Assembly (NCBI GenBank): GCA_029263125.1
Contig: JAJCYD010000024.1
Location: 58,699 to 122,698, forward strand
Direction of reading: 5' to 3'
Source of the DNA: Solirubrobacteraceae bacterium
GTDB lineage: Bacteria; Actinomycetota; Thermoleophilia; Solirubrobacterales; Solirubrobacteraceae
Length of the DNA stretch: 64,000 nt
Shown here: positions 32,856 through 43,240 of the stretch, piece after piece
Layout: each line of letters starts with the position of its first letter
Numbering within the stretch: position 1 is the stretch's first letter
The notes under the pieces: model-generated
Told to the model about the DNA's origin: nothing
Seen by the model: only the letters and a program-made list of their open reading frames with translations
Database searches by the model: none
Program-made: the position numbers and the translations under genes

Positions 32856-33275
32856 TCAGCGCTTGGTCAGAGGAGGCCGATGCTCGGTCTTGAGCGCCGC
32901 CTCCAAGGCGACCGCAGCGGACTCATCGGCGCACGTCTGCCATGCGATCTCGCAGCCCTTCAACCACGCGCGGACGCGTTGCGCGTCCGCGACGGAAGTT
33001 TGGTGTCGGCGAGCCTTGATGTCCGCCGCAGTCGCGATCCCGAGATGCTCGGCGACGTTGCGCCGCATCGCGGAGTTGGTCATCGACGCGCCGCGCGCGC
33101 TGTGGTTCTTCCACACGCGATCGCGCAGGCACCCCGCCTTGCCCACGTACTGACGCACCCCGTCGCGATACACCGAGTAGACACCGGGATCGGTGGGCAG
33201 GTCCTCGCGGCGCAGCGCGCTCATAGTGCGACGGGCCTGCGCGTCCATCGCGTCCCACCGAGAGCTGGATTCCAT
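32856..33275 (-). CDS. GIY-YIG nuclease-domain protein
   Basis: The C-terminal 139 residues of the track ORF are the real protein (start MESSSRWDAMDAQARR). It has a GIY-YIG-like core: DPGVYSVYRDGVRQYVGKAGCLRDRVWKNHS, where GVYSVY and YVG stand for the two halves and the Arg lies in the helix after them. A Glu follows in ALEAALKTEHRPPL. Such domains cut DNA in repair, restriction or homing enzymes. The partner domain is missing and the role unknown. It stands in a patch of decayed genes, so recent acquisition is possible. Confidence 0.65.
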   Translation of the reverse strand: MESSSRWDAMDAQARRTMSALRREDLPTDPGVYSVYRDGVRQYVGKAGCLRDRVWKNHSARGASMTNSAMRRNVAEHLGIATAADIKARRHQTSVADAQRVRAWLKGCEIAWQTCADESAAVALEAALKTEHRPPLTKR

Positions 33276-33657
33276 AGTCCTGGGTCGTATCGGCAGCAGC
33301 CTCTCAAACCACAAGTGCAGCAGCGAACGCCGACCCCCTCGGCCAGTGCAGTTGGGGAACCGCTGCCCGATTCTCCACCGGACGGCGCGGTGCGGCTTTC
33401 GCGCGAGAACCCGCGCACTCGCGGCTTGGCGACATGTTCTTACAGGATGGGTAGCGGGTGCTAGCACCAGTGCTATCCGGGGCTACTCATCCGCGGAAAA
33501 GATGACCGGGCGACTGCCCGTTTTCGACGAACTGAGCGCTCCGCCACGCTTCTCAGCGCATGCGGCGCGCGTGTTTCGTCCCGCGGCTGCCCAGCGGGCT
33601 GGCGGGGACGCCAGCACGCTGCGACTGCTGGCGACCCTGGCGGCTCGTTCTCGGCCG
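33276..33657. other. Intergenic stretch without a recognised gene
   Basis: No supported gene is seen. It holds a perfect 12-bp palindrome GGTGCTAGCACC at 33457-33468. The stretch lies downstream of gcvPB and upstream of the GIY-YIG gene on the same strand, so it should contain a terminator and a promoter, but neither is clear. Confidence 0.5.
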
Positions 33658-35169
33658 CTACAGCTCCTGGCGCACGCGCGGCTTGCGCGCGGCACCCGCT
33701 TCGTCCAAGCGCCGCACGGGCGTCGTGTACGGGGCGTTGAGCGCGACATCCGGGTCCTTCGCCGCCTCGCGGACGATCGCGACGATCGCCTCGACGAACT
33801 CGTCGAGCGTCTCGCGCGTCTCGGTCTCGGTCGGCTCGATCAGCAGCGCCTCCTCGACGACGAGCGGGAAGTACACCGTCGGCGGGTGCATCCCGTGGTC
33901 CAGCAGGCGCTTGGCGAGATCCAGCGTGCGGATGCCGAGCTCCTTCTTCATCGGGGCGCCGCTGAGCACGAACTCGTGCATGCAGCGCTCGCCGAACGCC
34001 AGCGGCAGCAGCTCGCCGACCTCCTCGCGCAACCGCGCCAGGAGGTAGTTGGCATTGAGCACCGCGACCTCCGACAGGTCCTTCAACCCCTCCGCGCCAA
34101 GGGAGCGGATATAGGCGTATGTGCGAACGAAAACGCCGTAGTTGCCCTGAAAGCCGCGCAGCTTGCCGATCGACTTCGGCCGATCGACATCGAGGTCGAA
34201 CGTCGGCGGACCGCCATTGTCCGGCGGGCGGCAGACGACCTGCGGGCGCGGCAGGTAGGGCTCGATCCGCTCGGACACCGCGATCGGCCCGGCTCCCGGG
34301 CCACCGCCGCCGTGCGGCTGGGTGAACGTCTTGTGCAGGTTGAAGTGCACGATGTCAAAGCCCATGTCACCGGGCCGCGAGTACCCCATGATCGCGTTGA
34401 GGTTCGCGCCGTCGTAGTACAGCGTCGCGCCGACCCCATGCACGATCGCGGCGATCTCCTCGATGTTGGGATCGAAGATCCCCAGCGTGCTCGGATTGGT
34501 GAGCATCAGGCAGGCGCACTGCTCGTCGGCCTTGGCGCGCAGATCCTCCACGTCCACGCCACCGTCGGCGTCCAGCGCGACCTTAACGACCTCATAGCCG
34601 GCCATCGTCACCGTCGCCGGGTTGGTCCCGTGCGCGGAGTCGGGCGTCAGCACCTTCGTGCGATGCTCGCCGCGGTCCTCGTGGAAGGCGCGCGTGAGCA
34701 GCACGCCCGCAAGCTCGCCATGCGATCCGGCCGAGGGCTGCAGCGAGACGTGCGGCAGGCCGGCGATCTCACCGAGCGCCACCTGCAGCGCGAACATGAG
34801 CTCCAGGGCGCCCTGTGCGCGTCGCGGGTGCTGGAGCGGATGCAGGCGGCAATGCCCGGGCAGGGCCGCCACGCGCTCGTGCAGGCGCGGGTTGTGCTTC
34901 ATCGTGCAGGATCCGAGCGGATAGAAGCCCGAGTCCAGGTCGAAGTTGCGCTTGGAGAGGTTGACGTAGTGGCGCACGATCTCCGGCTCGGATGCCTCGG
35001 GCAGGCGCGGCTTTTCAGCGCGGCGCATGCTCGCCGGAATCAGGCCGCCGACCTCGGGCACGTCCAGCGCGGGCGCGACGAACGCGCGCCGCCCCGGCGA
35101 GCCCTTCTCGAAGATCGTCGTCGCGCGCTCGCGCTGCTGCGGCGTGCTGCCGCCATCCAGCCGCGTCAT
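33658..35169 (-). CDS. gcvPB: Glycine dehydrogenase (decarboxylating) subunit 2
   Basis: This 503-residue protein is the catalytic half of the two-subunit P protein. It has the N-terminal FYPLGSCTMKHNPR, HGTNPATVTMAGYEVV, YYDGANLNAIMG, and the PLP Lys in VHFNLHKTFTQPHGGGGPGAGP. With GcvPA it decarboxylates glycine and passes the aminomethyl group to lipoyl-GcvH. The start overlaps the gcvPA stop by four bases. The last 20 residues are basic and may extend beyond the family core. Confidence 0.95.
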   Translation of the reverse strand: MTRLDGGSTPQQRERATTIFEKGSPGRRAFVAPALDVPEVGGLIPASMRRAEKPRLPEASEPEIVRHYVNLSKRNFDLDSGFYPLGSCTMKHNPRLHERVAALPGHCRLHPLQHPRRAQGALELMFALQVALGEIAGLPHVSLQPSAGSHGELAGVLLTRAFHEDRGEHRTKVLTPDSAHGTNPATVTMAGYEVVKVALDADGGVDVEDLRAKADEQCACLMLTNPSTLGIFDPNIEEIAAIVHGVGATLYYDGANLNAIMGYSRPGDMGFDIVHFNLHKTFTQPHGGGGPGAGPIAVSERIEPYLPRPQVVCRPPDNGGPPTFDLDVDRPKSIGKLRGFQGNYGVFVRTYAYIRSLGAEGLKDLSEVAVLNANYLLARLREEVGELLPLAFGERCMHEFVLSGAPMKKELGIRTLDLAKRLLDHGMHPPTVYFPLVVEEALLIEPTETETRETLDEFVEAIVAIVREAAKDPDVALNAPYTTPVRRLDEAGAARKPRVRQEL

Positions 35170-36548
35170 GCGACCGCCCCCGCGTCGGCGAGCGCCCGCT
35201 CGGCCGCGACGGCGTTGCCGAGCACGTCGGCGAAACGGTCGATGTCCGCCCGCGAGCGCTGCTCGGTGATCGCCACCAGCAGCCCGTCGGGATGCTCGTC
35301 GTAGGAGCGTCCCAGCGCGTAGCCGGCGTTGACCCCCGCGGCGGCGCAGCGCTCCAGCACGCGGTCCACCGGCGCATCGATCGACAGCGCGAACTCGCGC
35401 ACGACCGGCTGGTCGTGCAGCGCGCTGACGCCGTCAAGCGCCGACAGCGTCTGGCGCGCGTAATGGGTGCGCTGCAGCATCAGCTCGCCGAGCTCGACGA
35501 GGCCACGACGCCCCAGCCAGCTGAGGTACACCACGCCGCCGAGCGCGTTGAGCGCCTGCGACGTGCAGATGTTCGACGTCGCCTTCTCGCGGCGGATGTG
35601 CTGCTCGCGCGTCTGCAGCGTCAGCACGAACCCGCGCCGTCCGTCGGCGTCGGTGGTCTCGCCCGCGATCCGGCCGGGCATGTTGCGGATGTGCTTCTCG
35701 GTCGCGGCGAAGAAGCCGAACGACGGGCCGCCGAAGTCCAGCCGGTTGCCGAGCGTCTGGCCCTCGCCGACGCAGACGTCCACGCCCTGGTTGCCGGGCG
35801 CCTCGATCACGCCGAGCGTCAGCGGATCGGCGGCGCAGACGACGAGCGCGCCATGCTCGTGCGCGGCGTCGCAGAGGGCCCGCACGTCCTCGATCGACCC
35901 GAGGAAGTTCGGCTGCTGGATGATCACGGCGCTGACGTCGTCGCCGAGTCCGCCGGCCAGCGCCTCCGCGTCGGTCACGCCATCCTCCAGCGCGATCTCC
36001 TCCACGGTCATGGCGTAGCCGACCGCCAGCGTGCGCAGCGTCTCGCGGCTGTCTGGGTGCACGCCGCGGCTGACGAGCAGGCGCGAGCGCTTGTTGACGG
36101 CCTTCGCCAGGTACGCGGCGGCGGCGACGGCGCTCGGCCCTTCATAGACCGAGGCGTTGGACACCGCCAGGCCCGTCAGCTCGGAGATCGCCGTCTGGTA
36201 CTCGAACATCACCTGCAGGCCACCCTGGCTGACCTCGGGCTGGTAGGGCGTGTAGGGCGTCAGGAACTCCGAGCGCGACATCAGCATGTCGATGATCGAC
36301 GGCACGTAGTGGTCATACATCCCGGCGCCGAGGAAGCAGAGCTCGTCCTCGGTGCTGACGTTGCGGGCGGCGAGCCGGCGCAGCTCGGCGTAGACGGCCT
36401 GCTCGGGCTCGCCCGCCGGCAGGTCGATCGGGCCGTCCAGGCGCACGCCGGCTGGAATCCCGTCGAAGAGCTGCTCGATCGATTCCACACCGATCACCCC
36501 GAGCATGTGCTCGAGGTCCTGCTCGGTGACCGCCGTGTAACCGCTCAA
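35166..36548 (-). CDS. gcvPA: Glycine dehydrogenase (decarboxylating) subunit 1
   Basis: This 460-residue protein is the partner subunit of GcvPB. It has FLGAGMYDHYVPSIIDMLMSRSEFLTPYTPYQPEVSQGGLQVMFEYQ, FEYQTAISELTGL, ASVYEGPSA and the C-terminal LVAITEQRSRADIDRFADVL. The track start is wrong because it runs through gcvH in another frame. Alignment with the family places the start at SGYTAVTEQDLEHMLGVIGV, which gives a TTG codon whose last bases form the gcvH TGA (TTGA overlap). TTG start and overlap suggest strict coupling to gcvH translation. Confidence 0.92.
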   Translation of the reverse strand: MSGYTAVTEQDLEHMLGVIGVESIEQLFDGIPAGVRLDGPIDLPAGEPEQAVYAELRRLAARNVSTEDELCFLGAGMYDHYVPSIIDMLMSRSEFLTPYTPYQPEVSQGGLQVMFEYQTAISELTGLAVSNASVYEGPSAVAAAAYLAKAVNKRSRLLVSRGVHPDSRETLRTLAVGYAMTVEEIALEDGVTDAEALAGGLGDDVSAVIIQQPNFLGSIEDVRALCDAAHEHGALVVCAADPLTLGVIEAPGNQGVDVCVGEGQTLGNRLDFGGPSFGFFAATEKHIRNMPGRIAGETTDADGRRGFVLTLQTREQHIRREKATSNICTSQALNALGGVVYLSWLGRRGLVELGELMLQRTHYARQTLSALDGVSALHDQPVVREFALSIDAPVDRVLERCAAAGVNAGYALGRSYDEHPDGLLVAITEQRSRADIDRFADVLGNAVAAERALADAGAVA

Positions 36549-36931
36549 GAGAGCGTCGCCTGGTAGTCGTCGCGCTTGAGCAGGCTGTCGGCCTCCTTGG
36601 GGTCTGACAGCTTGACCCTCACCATCCACCCGTCGCCGTAGGGGTCGCCGTTGATCGCCTCGGGCGCGTCGGCGAGCGCCACGTTGACCTCGACGATCTC
36701 CCCCGACAGCGGGGCGACGACCTCCGACACGGCCTTGACGGACTCCACCTCGGCATAGAACTCGTTCGCGGCCACCGTCGAGCCGACCCCGGGAGGGTCG
36801 AAGAAGACCACCTCGCCGAGCGCCTCCTGCGCAAACCACGTGATGCCGAACGTCGCGGTGTCGCCCTCGACGCTGGCCCAGTCGTGCTCGGGGTGGTAGA
36901 GCAGCCCGTCGGGATAGGACTCGTCAGCCAT
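36545..36931 (-). CDS. gcvH: Glycine cleavage system H protein
   Basis: This 128-residue lipoyl carrier protein has the lipoylated Lys in AEVESVKAVSEVVAPLSGEIVEVN, with the usual start LLYHPEHDWASVEGDTATFGITWFAQEALGEVVF. It shuttles the aminomethyl group between the P, T and L proteins. The start MADESYPDG overlaps the gcvT 3' end by eight bases. Confidence 0.95.
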   Translation of the reverse strand: MADESYPDGLLYHPEHDWASVEGDTATFGITWFAQEALGEVVFFDPPGVGSTVAANEFYAEVESVKAVSEVVAPLSGEIVEVNVALADAPEAINGDPYGDGWMVRVKLSDPKEADSLLKRDDYQATLS

Positions 36932-38003
36932 CGGTCTCCTTGTCATACAGCGGCTTGGACGCGACGACGGCGTGCCGCGCCTTGCCGCGAACGTCGATCT
37001 CGATGTGCTCGCCGACGGTGGCGCCGGCGGAGGGCAGGTATGCCATCCCGATGCCGATACCCAGGCACGGCGAATGGGTACCGCTGGTCACCTCGCCCCC
37101 GCCGACGACGGCGTTGCCGGGCCGCGGGATGCCCGGGCCGGTGAGCTTGAACGGGACGAGGCGCTGCGCCGGGCCCGCCGCGCGCTGCGCGCGCACGGCG
37201 TCGGCGCCGATGAAGTGCGTGTCCTCCTTGCAGGCCCAGCCAAGGCCGGCCTCGATCGGGCCGCGGTCGGCTGACAGGTCGTTGCCGTAGAGGTGAAAGC
37301 AGGCTTCGAGGCGCAGCGTGTCGCGCGCGGCCAGTCCCGCGGGAACGGCGCCGCGACGCACGATCTCGTCCCACAGCGCGGGGGCGTCCCCGGGGTCGAC
37401 GAGCAGCTCGACGCCGTCCTCGCCGGTGTAGCCCGTGCCGCAGACGATCGCGTCGCGCCCGAAGACGATGCCGCGCGCGGCGGTCATGCGAGCTGGCAGC
37501 GGGGTGTCGGCGACCGCCTGGACGATCTCGCGGGCGACCGGCCCCTGCACCGCGATCATCGCGTACTCGTCGTGCACGTCGCGCAGCTCGACGTCGAAGT
37601 CGTCGGCGTGCGAGCGCAGCCATGCGACGTCGCTGTCGTGGTTGGCGGCGTTGGTCACCGTGAGGTAGCGCTCGGCACCCAGGCGGTAGGTGAAGAGGTC
37701 GTCGAGCACGCCACCGTCCTCGGCGCACAGCATCGAGTATTGCGCGCTGCCGATCGCCATCTTGGAGATGTCGTTGCTGTAGACGCGCTGCAGGAAGGCC
37801 TCCGCGCCCGGCCCCTCGAAGTCGACCTCGCCCATGTGCGAGACGTCGAAGATGCCCGCGGTGCGGCGGACGGCGAGGTGCTCGGAGCTGATGCCCTCGG
37901 CGTACTGGATCGGCATCTCCCAGCCGGCGAAGGCGCCCGTCTTCGCGCCAGCCGCGCGGTGGCATTCAAAGAGGGATGTGCGCTTCTGCGTACTGGACGA
38001 CAC
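36924..38003 (-). CDS. gcvT: Aminomethyltransferase (glycine cleavage T protein)
   Basis: This tetrahydrofolate-dependent enzyme of 359 residues has FECHRAAGAKTGAFAGWEMPIQYAEGISSEHLAVRRTAGIFDVSHMGE, the folate-binding GTGYTGEDGVELLV and the C-terminal PCLGIGIGMAYLPS. The track ORF runs 115 codons further upstream in Arg-rich sequence. The GTG before SSSTQKRTSLFECH gives normal length and was chosen. It is the first gene of a gcvT-gcvH-gcvPA-gcvPB operon. No glycine riboswitch could be recognised in the 143 bases upstream. Confidence 0.92.
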   Translation of the reverse strand: MSSSTQKRTSLFECHRAAGAKTGAFAGWEMPIQYAEGISSEHLAVRRTAGIFDVSHMGEVDFEGPGAEAFLQRVYSNDISKMAIGSAQYSMLCAEDGGVLDDLFTYRLGAERYLTVTNAANHDSDVAWLRSHADDFDVELRDVHDEYAMIAVQGPVAREIVQAVADTPLPARMTAARGIVFGRDAIVCGTGYTGEDGVELLVDPGDAPALWDEIVRRGAVPAGLAARDTLRLEACFHLYGNDLSADRGPIEAGLGWACKEDTHFIGADAVRAQRAAGPAQRLVPFKLTGPGIPRPGNAVVGGGEVTSGTHSPCLGIGIGMAYLPSAGATVGEHIEIDVRGKARHAVVASKPLYDKETDG

Positions 38004-38146
38004 TCCGACGAGGCTATCGGAGCCCCTGGTGCGCCCACGGGCGCCGAGCCTTGAAATTTCCTGCCGTCTCATCGGGCCGACCTTAGAGTCGCGCGAGCGC
38101 CATGCGTCACCCGAAATCGGCGATGCGCGGCGGCTAGGATCGCGAC

Positions 38147-38632
38147 ATGGCCTCGCCCGGCAGATCCGGTCCTCGGCGCGCAGCGGGCTGGTATCCCGAC
38201 GAGAGCGGCGCGGCGGGGTGGCGCTACTGGGACGGCGCCCGCTGGACCGAGGCGCAGTCAGCGGCGATCCCGCCGGCAGGTCCGCACCTGCAACGCGACG
38301 ACATTCGCAGCTGGGCGCTCGCCGCCCATCTGTGCGCCATCCTCTCAATCCTCACGACCGGCCTGTCGTTCGTCGGTCCGCTCATCGCCTACCTCGCCAA
38401 CCGCGACAAGCCGTTCGTTCGCGATCACGCACGGGAGGCGCTGAACTTCAACCTCTCGTTCCTGCTGGTGCTCGTCGCCGTCCTGCTCGGGCTGCTGCTC
38501 GCGGACCTCCCCCTGACGGCGGTGCTGATCGCGCTCGTGAGCGGCTGGCTGCTGCTCGTCTGCGCGGCGGCGATCAAGGCCGGACAGGGCGAGGACTTCC
38601 GCTACCCGATCTCGATCCGCTTCGTCCGCTGA
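38147..38632 (+). CDS. DUF2510-DUF4870 membrane protein
   Basis: This 161-residue protein has an N-terminal DUF2510 motif (AAGWYPDESGAAGWRYWDGARWTE) and a DUF4870/Tic20-like membrane domain (SWALAAHLCAILSILTTGLSFVGPLIAYLANRDKPFVRDHAREALNFNLSF, then two more hydrophobic segments). The function is unknown; such proteins are common in actinobacteria. TAGGAT lies six bases before the ATG and there is no Shine-Dalgarno sequence. Confidence 0.85.
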   Translation: MASPGRSGPRRAAGWYPDESGAAGWRYWDGARWTEAQSAAIPPAGPHLQRDDIRSWALAAHLCAILSILTTGLSFVGPLIAYLANRDKPFVRDHAREALNFNLSFLLVLVAVLLGLLLADLPLTAVLIALVSGWLLLVCAAAIKAGQGEDFRYPISIRFVR

Positions 38633-38633
38633 G

Positions 38634-38654
38634 CCGTCGACCTCAGGTCGACGG
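38634..38654. terminator. 21-bp palindrome after the DUF4870 gene
   Basis: Ten-base arms CCGTCGACCT and AGGTCGACGG flank a single C, two bases after the plus-strand stop codon. It could act as a terminator hairpin for the plus-strand gene or as a protein site; there is no T tract. Confidence 0.45.
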
Positions 38655-38674
38655 TACAGCCGACATCCAGACTC

Positions 38675-38697
38675 TAAACCTCACGTCGACGCTGAGG
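38675..38697 (-). terminator. Probable ftsZ terminator
   Basis: On the minus strand, eight bases after the ftsZ stop, CCTCAGCGTCGACGTGAGG can fold into a 7-bp stem with one bulged G and is followed by TTTAGA. The geometry fits a weak intrinsic terminator. Confidence 0.45.
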
Positions 38698-38704
38698 AAC
38701 CGGG

Positions 38705-39826
38705 TCAGCGCAGGAAGGGCGGAATCTCGATGTCGTCATCGGAGATCTCCAGTGACGAACGCTCGCGATCGTCATACCGCGGCCCACGGTCGCGCGGCGC
38801 CGGCGGCGGGTTGGGCTGCCGGTCGCGCTCGGGACGCCCGCGGTAGCCGCTTGGCTGGCTCGGAGCAGGCGCCGGACGGCCGTGATCGAAGCCGGTCGCG
38901 ATCACCGTGACGCGGACCTCGTCGCCCTGCGCCTCGTCGATCACGGCGCCGAAGATGATGTTGGCGTTGGTGGCCGCGGCCTCCTTCACGATCTCTGCCG
39001 CCTCGTTGACCTCGAAGAGGCCGAGCTCGCGGCCACCGGTCATGTTCAGCAGGATCCCGGTCGCCCCCTCGACGCTCTCCTCGAGCAGTGGGCTGGAGAT
39101 CGCGATCCGCGCAGCCTCGGCCGCGCGGTTCTCTCCGTTGGACGTCCCGATGCCCATCAGCGCCGAGCCCGCGTCCTGCATGATCGTGCGCACGTCGGCG
39201 AAGTCGAGGTTGATCAGGCCGGGGATCGTGATCAGGTCGGTGATGCCCTGCACGCCCTGGCGCAGGACGTTGTCGGCCTCGCGGAAGGCGTCGAGCATCG
39301 TCGTGCGCCGTTCGACGACCGACAGCAGCTTCTCGTTGGGGATCACGATCAGCGTGTCGACGACCTCGCGCAGGCGGGCGATGCCCTCCTCCGCCTGGCG
39401 CGTGCGCTGGGTTCCCTCGAACTCGAAGGGCTTCGTGACGACCCCGACGGTCAGCGCGCCGATCTCCTGCTTGGCGATCTCGGCGATGACGGGGGCAGCG
39501 CCGGTGCCGGTTCCACCGCCCTCGCCCGCGGTCACGAACACCATGTCCGCGCCCTTCAACGCCTCCTTGATGTCGTCGCGCGACTCCGCGGCGGCACCGA
39601 AACCGATGTCGGGGCTGGCGCCCGCGCCGAGGCCCTTGGTCAGCTCGTGGCCGATGTTGAGCTTGATGTCGGCGTCGGTCATCTGCAGCGCCTGGGCATC
39701 GGTGTTGGCCGAGATGAACTCCACGCCACGCAGACCCGCGTCGACCATGCGGTTGACCGCATTGGTGCCGCCGCCTCCGACGCCGACGACCTTGATGACC
39801 GCGAGATAGCTGCTGCTGGATTCCAT
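38705..39826 (-). CDS. ftsZ: Cell division protein FtsZ
   Basis: This 373-residue tubulin-like GTPase forms the Z ring. The start [27 protein letters not shown] fits the family; the track ORF begins 46 codons earlier. GTP-binding and synergy motifs are [39 protein letters not shown] and [19 protein letters not shown]. The C-terminal linker is short and rich in Pro and Arg, ending in the partner-binding peptide [10 protein letters not shown]. No ftsA or sepF is adjacent. Confidence 0.97.
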   Translation of the reverse strand: MESSSSYLAVIKVVGVGGGGTNAVNRMVDAGLRGVEFISANTDAQALQMTDADIKLNIGHELTKGLGAGASPDIGFGAAAESRDDIKEALKGADMVFVTAGEGGGTGTGAAPVIAEIAKQEIGALTVGVVTKPFEFEGTQRTRQAEEGIARLREVVDTLIVIPNEKLLSVVERRTTMLDAFREADNVLRQGVQGITDLITIPGLINLDFADVRTIMQDAGSALMGIGTSNGENRAAEAARIAISSPLLEESVEGATGILLNMTGGRELGLFEVNEAAEIVKEAAATNANIIFGAVIDEAQGDEVRVTVIATGFDHGRPAPAPSQPSGYRGRPERDRQPNPPPAPRDRGPRYDDRERSSLEISDDDIEIPPFLR

Positions 39827-39895
39827 GAGAGAGGCGTCCGACCCTTGAGTTAGCGTTGAGAGTTTTCGGCTCCCCGGACCATTGCTGCGCAAACC

Positions 39896-39925
39896 ACAGT
39901 AAGCACGGGCCAGAACCGATGTCAA
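39896..39925 (-). promoter_or_regulatory. Probable ftsZ promoter
   Basis: TTGACA, 18 bases, then TACTGT on the minus strand lies 70 to 99 bases before the ftsZ ATG, in the ftsQ-ftsZ gap. The match to the primary sigma consensus is good. Confidence 0.55.
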
Positions 39926-39948
39926 CGAAAAGTCTACTCCCGCAACTT

Positions 39949-39967
39949 GTCTTGCAGATTGCAAGAC
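39949..39967 (-). terminator. Hairpin between ftsQ and ftsZ
   Basis: GTCTTGCA and TGCAAGAC form a perfect 8-bp stem with a 3-base loop just upstream of the probable ftsZ promoter. It may end or process the long dcw transcript before ftsZ is transcribed from its own promoter. Confidence 0.4.
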
Positions 39968-40010
39968 TCTCGACCTGTGCAGGAGAAATGGATTTGCGTT
40001 GCCATCAACC

Positions 40011-40748
40011 TCAAGTCAAGCCTGAGGCTTCGTCGGTGCGGGGCTTGAAGCCACCGGCGACCGGCCGATCGGGAAGCCTGAGGTCGACATAGCTCGCCCC
40101 GCGCGAACTGCTCTGCCTCAGCACCTCGGCGGCTGCCGCCCATTTCGCCCGGGCGCGCTCGTCGCCGCCGAAGTAGAGCTTCGGTCCGTCCTGCAGCGCG
40201 GCCGAGATGCCGCGGCTGCTGCGGAACACGCGATCGATACGAGCCCGTAGCGCCGCGGGCGCGGCGGCCATCAGACCGATCGCTCGCATCGCATCGGCGT
40301 CGCGCACGCGGTCGCCGGCCGGCATCCGCTTCAGCCCGACCACCGGCAGACCGCGGGTGGGCGCGCCGCGCAGGAGTACGCCGTCGAAGGCGACGGCCAG
40401 CGCACTGCCTCCCGCCGTCACGGTCGCGACGGGGACGTAGGCGTTGACATCGATGCGCAGACCGTGAGGGAAGTCGGTCGTCGTGCGCAGGTTGCGCACG
40501 ATCGGGTAGGCCGAGACCGCGTCTTGGAGCGCCGCCTTGTCGAGAGCGAGGGTCGTCATGTCCAGGCCCGCGGTGGTCAGCGCCCCGCGGATCTGCTTGG
40601 CCTGATGTCCCTGGATCCCGCTGACCTCGACGCGCTCCACGGCGACCAGCGAGCTTGTGCGCAGCCACAGGCCCGCGGACGCCAGCACGGCGGCCAGGAC
40701 GGCCACCGCGAGGACGAGGCGCAGGTGTCGTCGTGCGAAGGTCCTCAT
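40011..40748 (-). CDS. ftsQ: Cell division protein FtsQ/DivIB
   Basis: This 245-residue bitopic membrane protein has a basic N terminus, one transmembrane helix ([22 protein letters not shown]), and a POTRA domain starting [26 protein letters not shown], followed by the FtsQ beta domain. It recruits FtsL and FtsI-type partners to the division site. The start MRTFARRHL was preferred. Its promoter lies in the 65-bp gap shared with divergent murB, or it is read from murC across murB on the opposite strand. Confidence 0.85.
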   Translation of the reverse strand: MRTFARRHLRLVLAVAVLAAVLASAGLWLRTSSLVAVERVEVSGIQGHQAKQIRGALTTAGLDMTTLALDKAALQDAVSAYPIVRNLRTTTDFPHGLRIDVNAYVPVATVTAGGSALAVAFDGVLLRGAPTRGLPVVGLKRMPAGDRVRDADAMRAIGLMAAAPAALRARIDRVFRSSRGISAALQDGPKLYFGGDERARAKWAAAAEVLRQSSSRGASYVDLRLPDRPVAGGFKPRTDEASGLT

Positions 40749-40813
40749 CGACTCGGTTCTTCGGCGCGACCCGCGCGGCCCCTGCCGAGGATGGCCGACT
40801 AGCCTGCGCGTCC

Positions 40814-41887
<1,074 letters not shown>

Positions 41888-41905
41888 GGCTGAGCGCCCA
41901 CCGTC

Positions 41906-43240
41906 TCAGCTCGCCACGAGCCTGCGTCCGAGCGCGTCGATGTCGCCCGCGCCCAGCACGAGGCACAGGTCGCCGTCGCGCAGCGTCGCCTCCAGCAGCG
42001 TCTGTGCCGCATCGAAGTCCGGCGCCCATGCGACCGTGCGACCGCGGCCGGCGTCGGCCGCGGCCTCGGCGACGATCAGCCCCGTGACGCCTTCGTGGTC
42101 CCGCGCGCGCTCGCGTGAGGGATAGATGTCGAGCACGCAGGCGACGTCGGCCAGCGCCAGGGCGGCGCCGAACTCACGCCCCAGCAGCTGCGTGCGCGAG
42201 AACAGGTGCGGCTGGAAGGCCGCGACCACGCGTCGAGGGTTCAGTGTCCGCGCGGCGAGGATCGCCGCGCGAACCTCGGTCGGGTGATGGGCGTAGTCGT
42301 CGACCACGAGCGCGCCCGACGCCGTCCTGCCGAGATGCTCGAAGCGCCGGCCCGCGCCTGCGAAGTCTCCGAGCGCCGGCGCCAGGTCGGCGGGATCGGC
42401 GCCCGCGACGACGCAGGCGGTCAGCGCCGCCGCGGCATTGGCGACGTTGTGCGCTCCGGGAACCGACAGCGCGACGCCCTGCCCGGCCCAGGTGAAGCGC
42501 GCACCGTCGGGATGAAGCTCGATCTCCGACGCGCCGAAGAAGGCGGCGTCGACGATCTCCCAGCGGTCCAGGAACGCCTCGCTCTGCTCGCGATCGGCCA
42601 CGACCGCGCGCAGGCTGCCGCGCAGGAACTCAGCGAAGGCCCGTTCGAGCTCGGCGTGCGAGGCGTAGGTCGTGTGGTGGTCGAGCTCGATGTTCGTCAC
42701 CACGCCCACCTCTGGCGAGAGCGCCAGGAACGAGCGGTCGGACTCGTCGGCCTCGACGACGAGCCACTCGCCGTCGCCCCAGCCGGCGTTGGCGCCCGTC
42801 GTGCTCAGCGCCCCGCCGATGACGTATGACGGCTCCCATCCGATCCGCATCAACGCGTGGGTCGCCATCGAGGCGGTGGTCGTCTTGCCGTGCGTGCCGG
42901 CGATCGCGATCGTCCGCCGCTGGCGGCTGAGCTCACCGAGCAGCTCGCCGCGATGGATCTCCCGCAGGCCGCGCCGGCGTGCGGCCACCCGCTCAAGGTT
43001 GTCGGCGCCGATCGCCGTCGACACGACGAGCTCGACGTCATCGCCCGCCGGGACGTTCGTCGCGTCGTGACCGATCGCCGGCTCGACGCCCGCCTCCCGC
43101 ACGCGCGCGAGGTAGGGCGACTCAGCCTGATCGGAGCCGGTCACCGCCGCGCCGAGCCGTCGCGCGATCAGCGCCAACCCGCTCATTCCCGCGCCACCGA
43201 GGCCGACGAAGTGCAGCCGCCGCTGCTGCCAGGCGGTCAT
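41906..43240 (-). CDS. murC: UDP-N-acetylmuramate-L-alanine ligase
   Basis: This 444-residue Mur ligase adds L-Ala to UDP-MurNAc. It has an N-terminal Rossmann motif HFVGLGGAGMSGLALIARRLG, the ATP loop AIAGTHGKTTTASM, NIELDHHTTYA, and the C-terminal domain start VDDYAHHPTEVRA. It overlaps murG by four bases. Confidence 0.96.
   Translation of the reverse strand: MTAWQQRRLHFVGLGGAGMSGLALIARRLGAAVTGSDQAESPYLARVREAGVEPAIGHDATNVPAGDDVELVVSTAIGADNLERVAARRRGLREIHRGELLGELSRQRRTIAIAGTHGKTTTASMATHALMRIGWEPSYVIGGALSTTGANAGWGDGEWLVVEADESDRSFLALSPEVGVVTNIELDHHTTYASHAELERAFAEFLRGSLRAVVADREQSEAFLDRWEIVDAAFFGASEIELHPDGARFTWAGQGVALSVPGAHNVANAAAALTACVVAGADPADLAPALGDFAGAGRRFEHLGRTASGALVVDDYAHHPTEVRAAILAARTLNPRRVVAAFQPHLFSRTQLLGREFGAALALADVACVLDIYPSRERARDHEGVTGLIVAEAAADAGRGRTVAWAPDFDAAQTLLEATLRDGDLCLVLGAGDIDALGRRLVAS

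Noticed and set aside
38004-38146. A glycine riboswitch upstream of gcvT.
   Set aside because: I could not find the conserved core or tandem aptamer pattern in the 143 bases.
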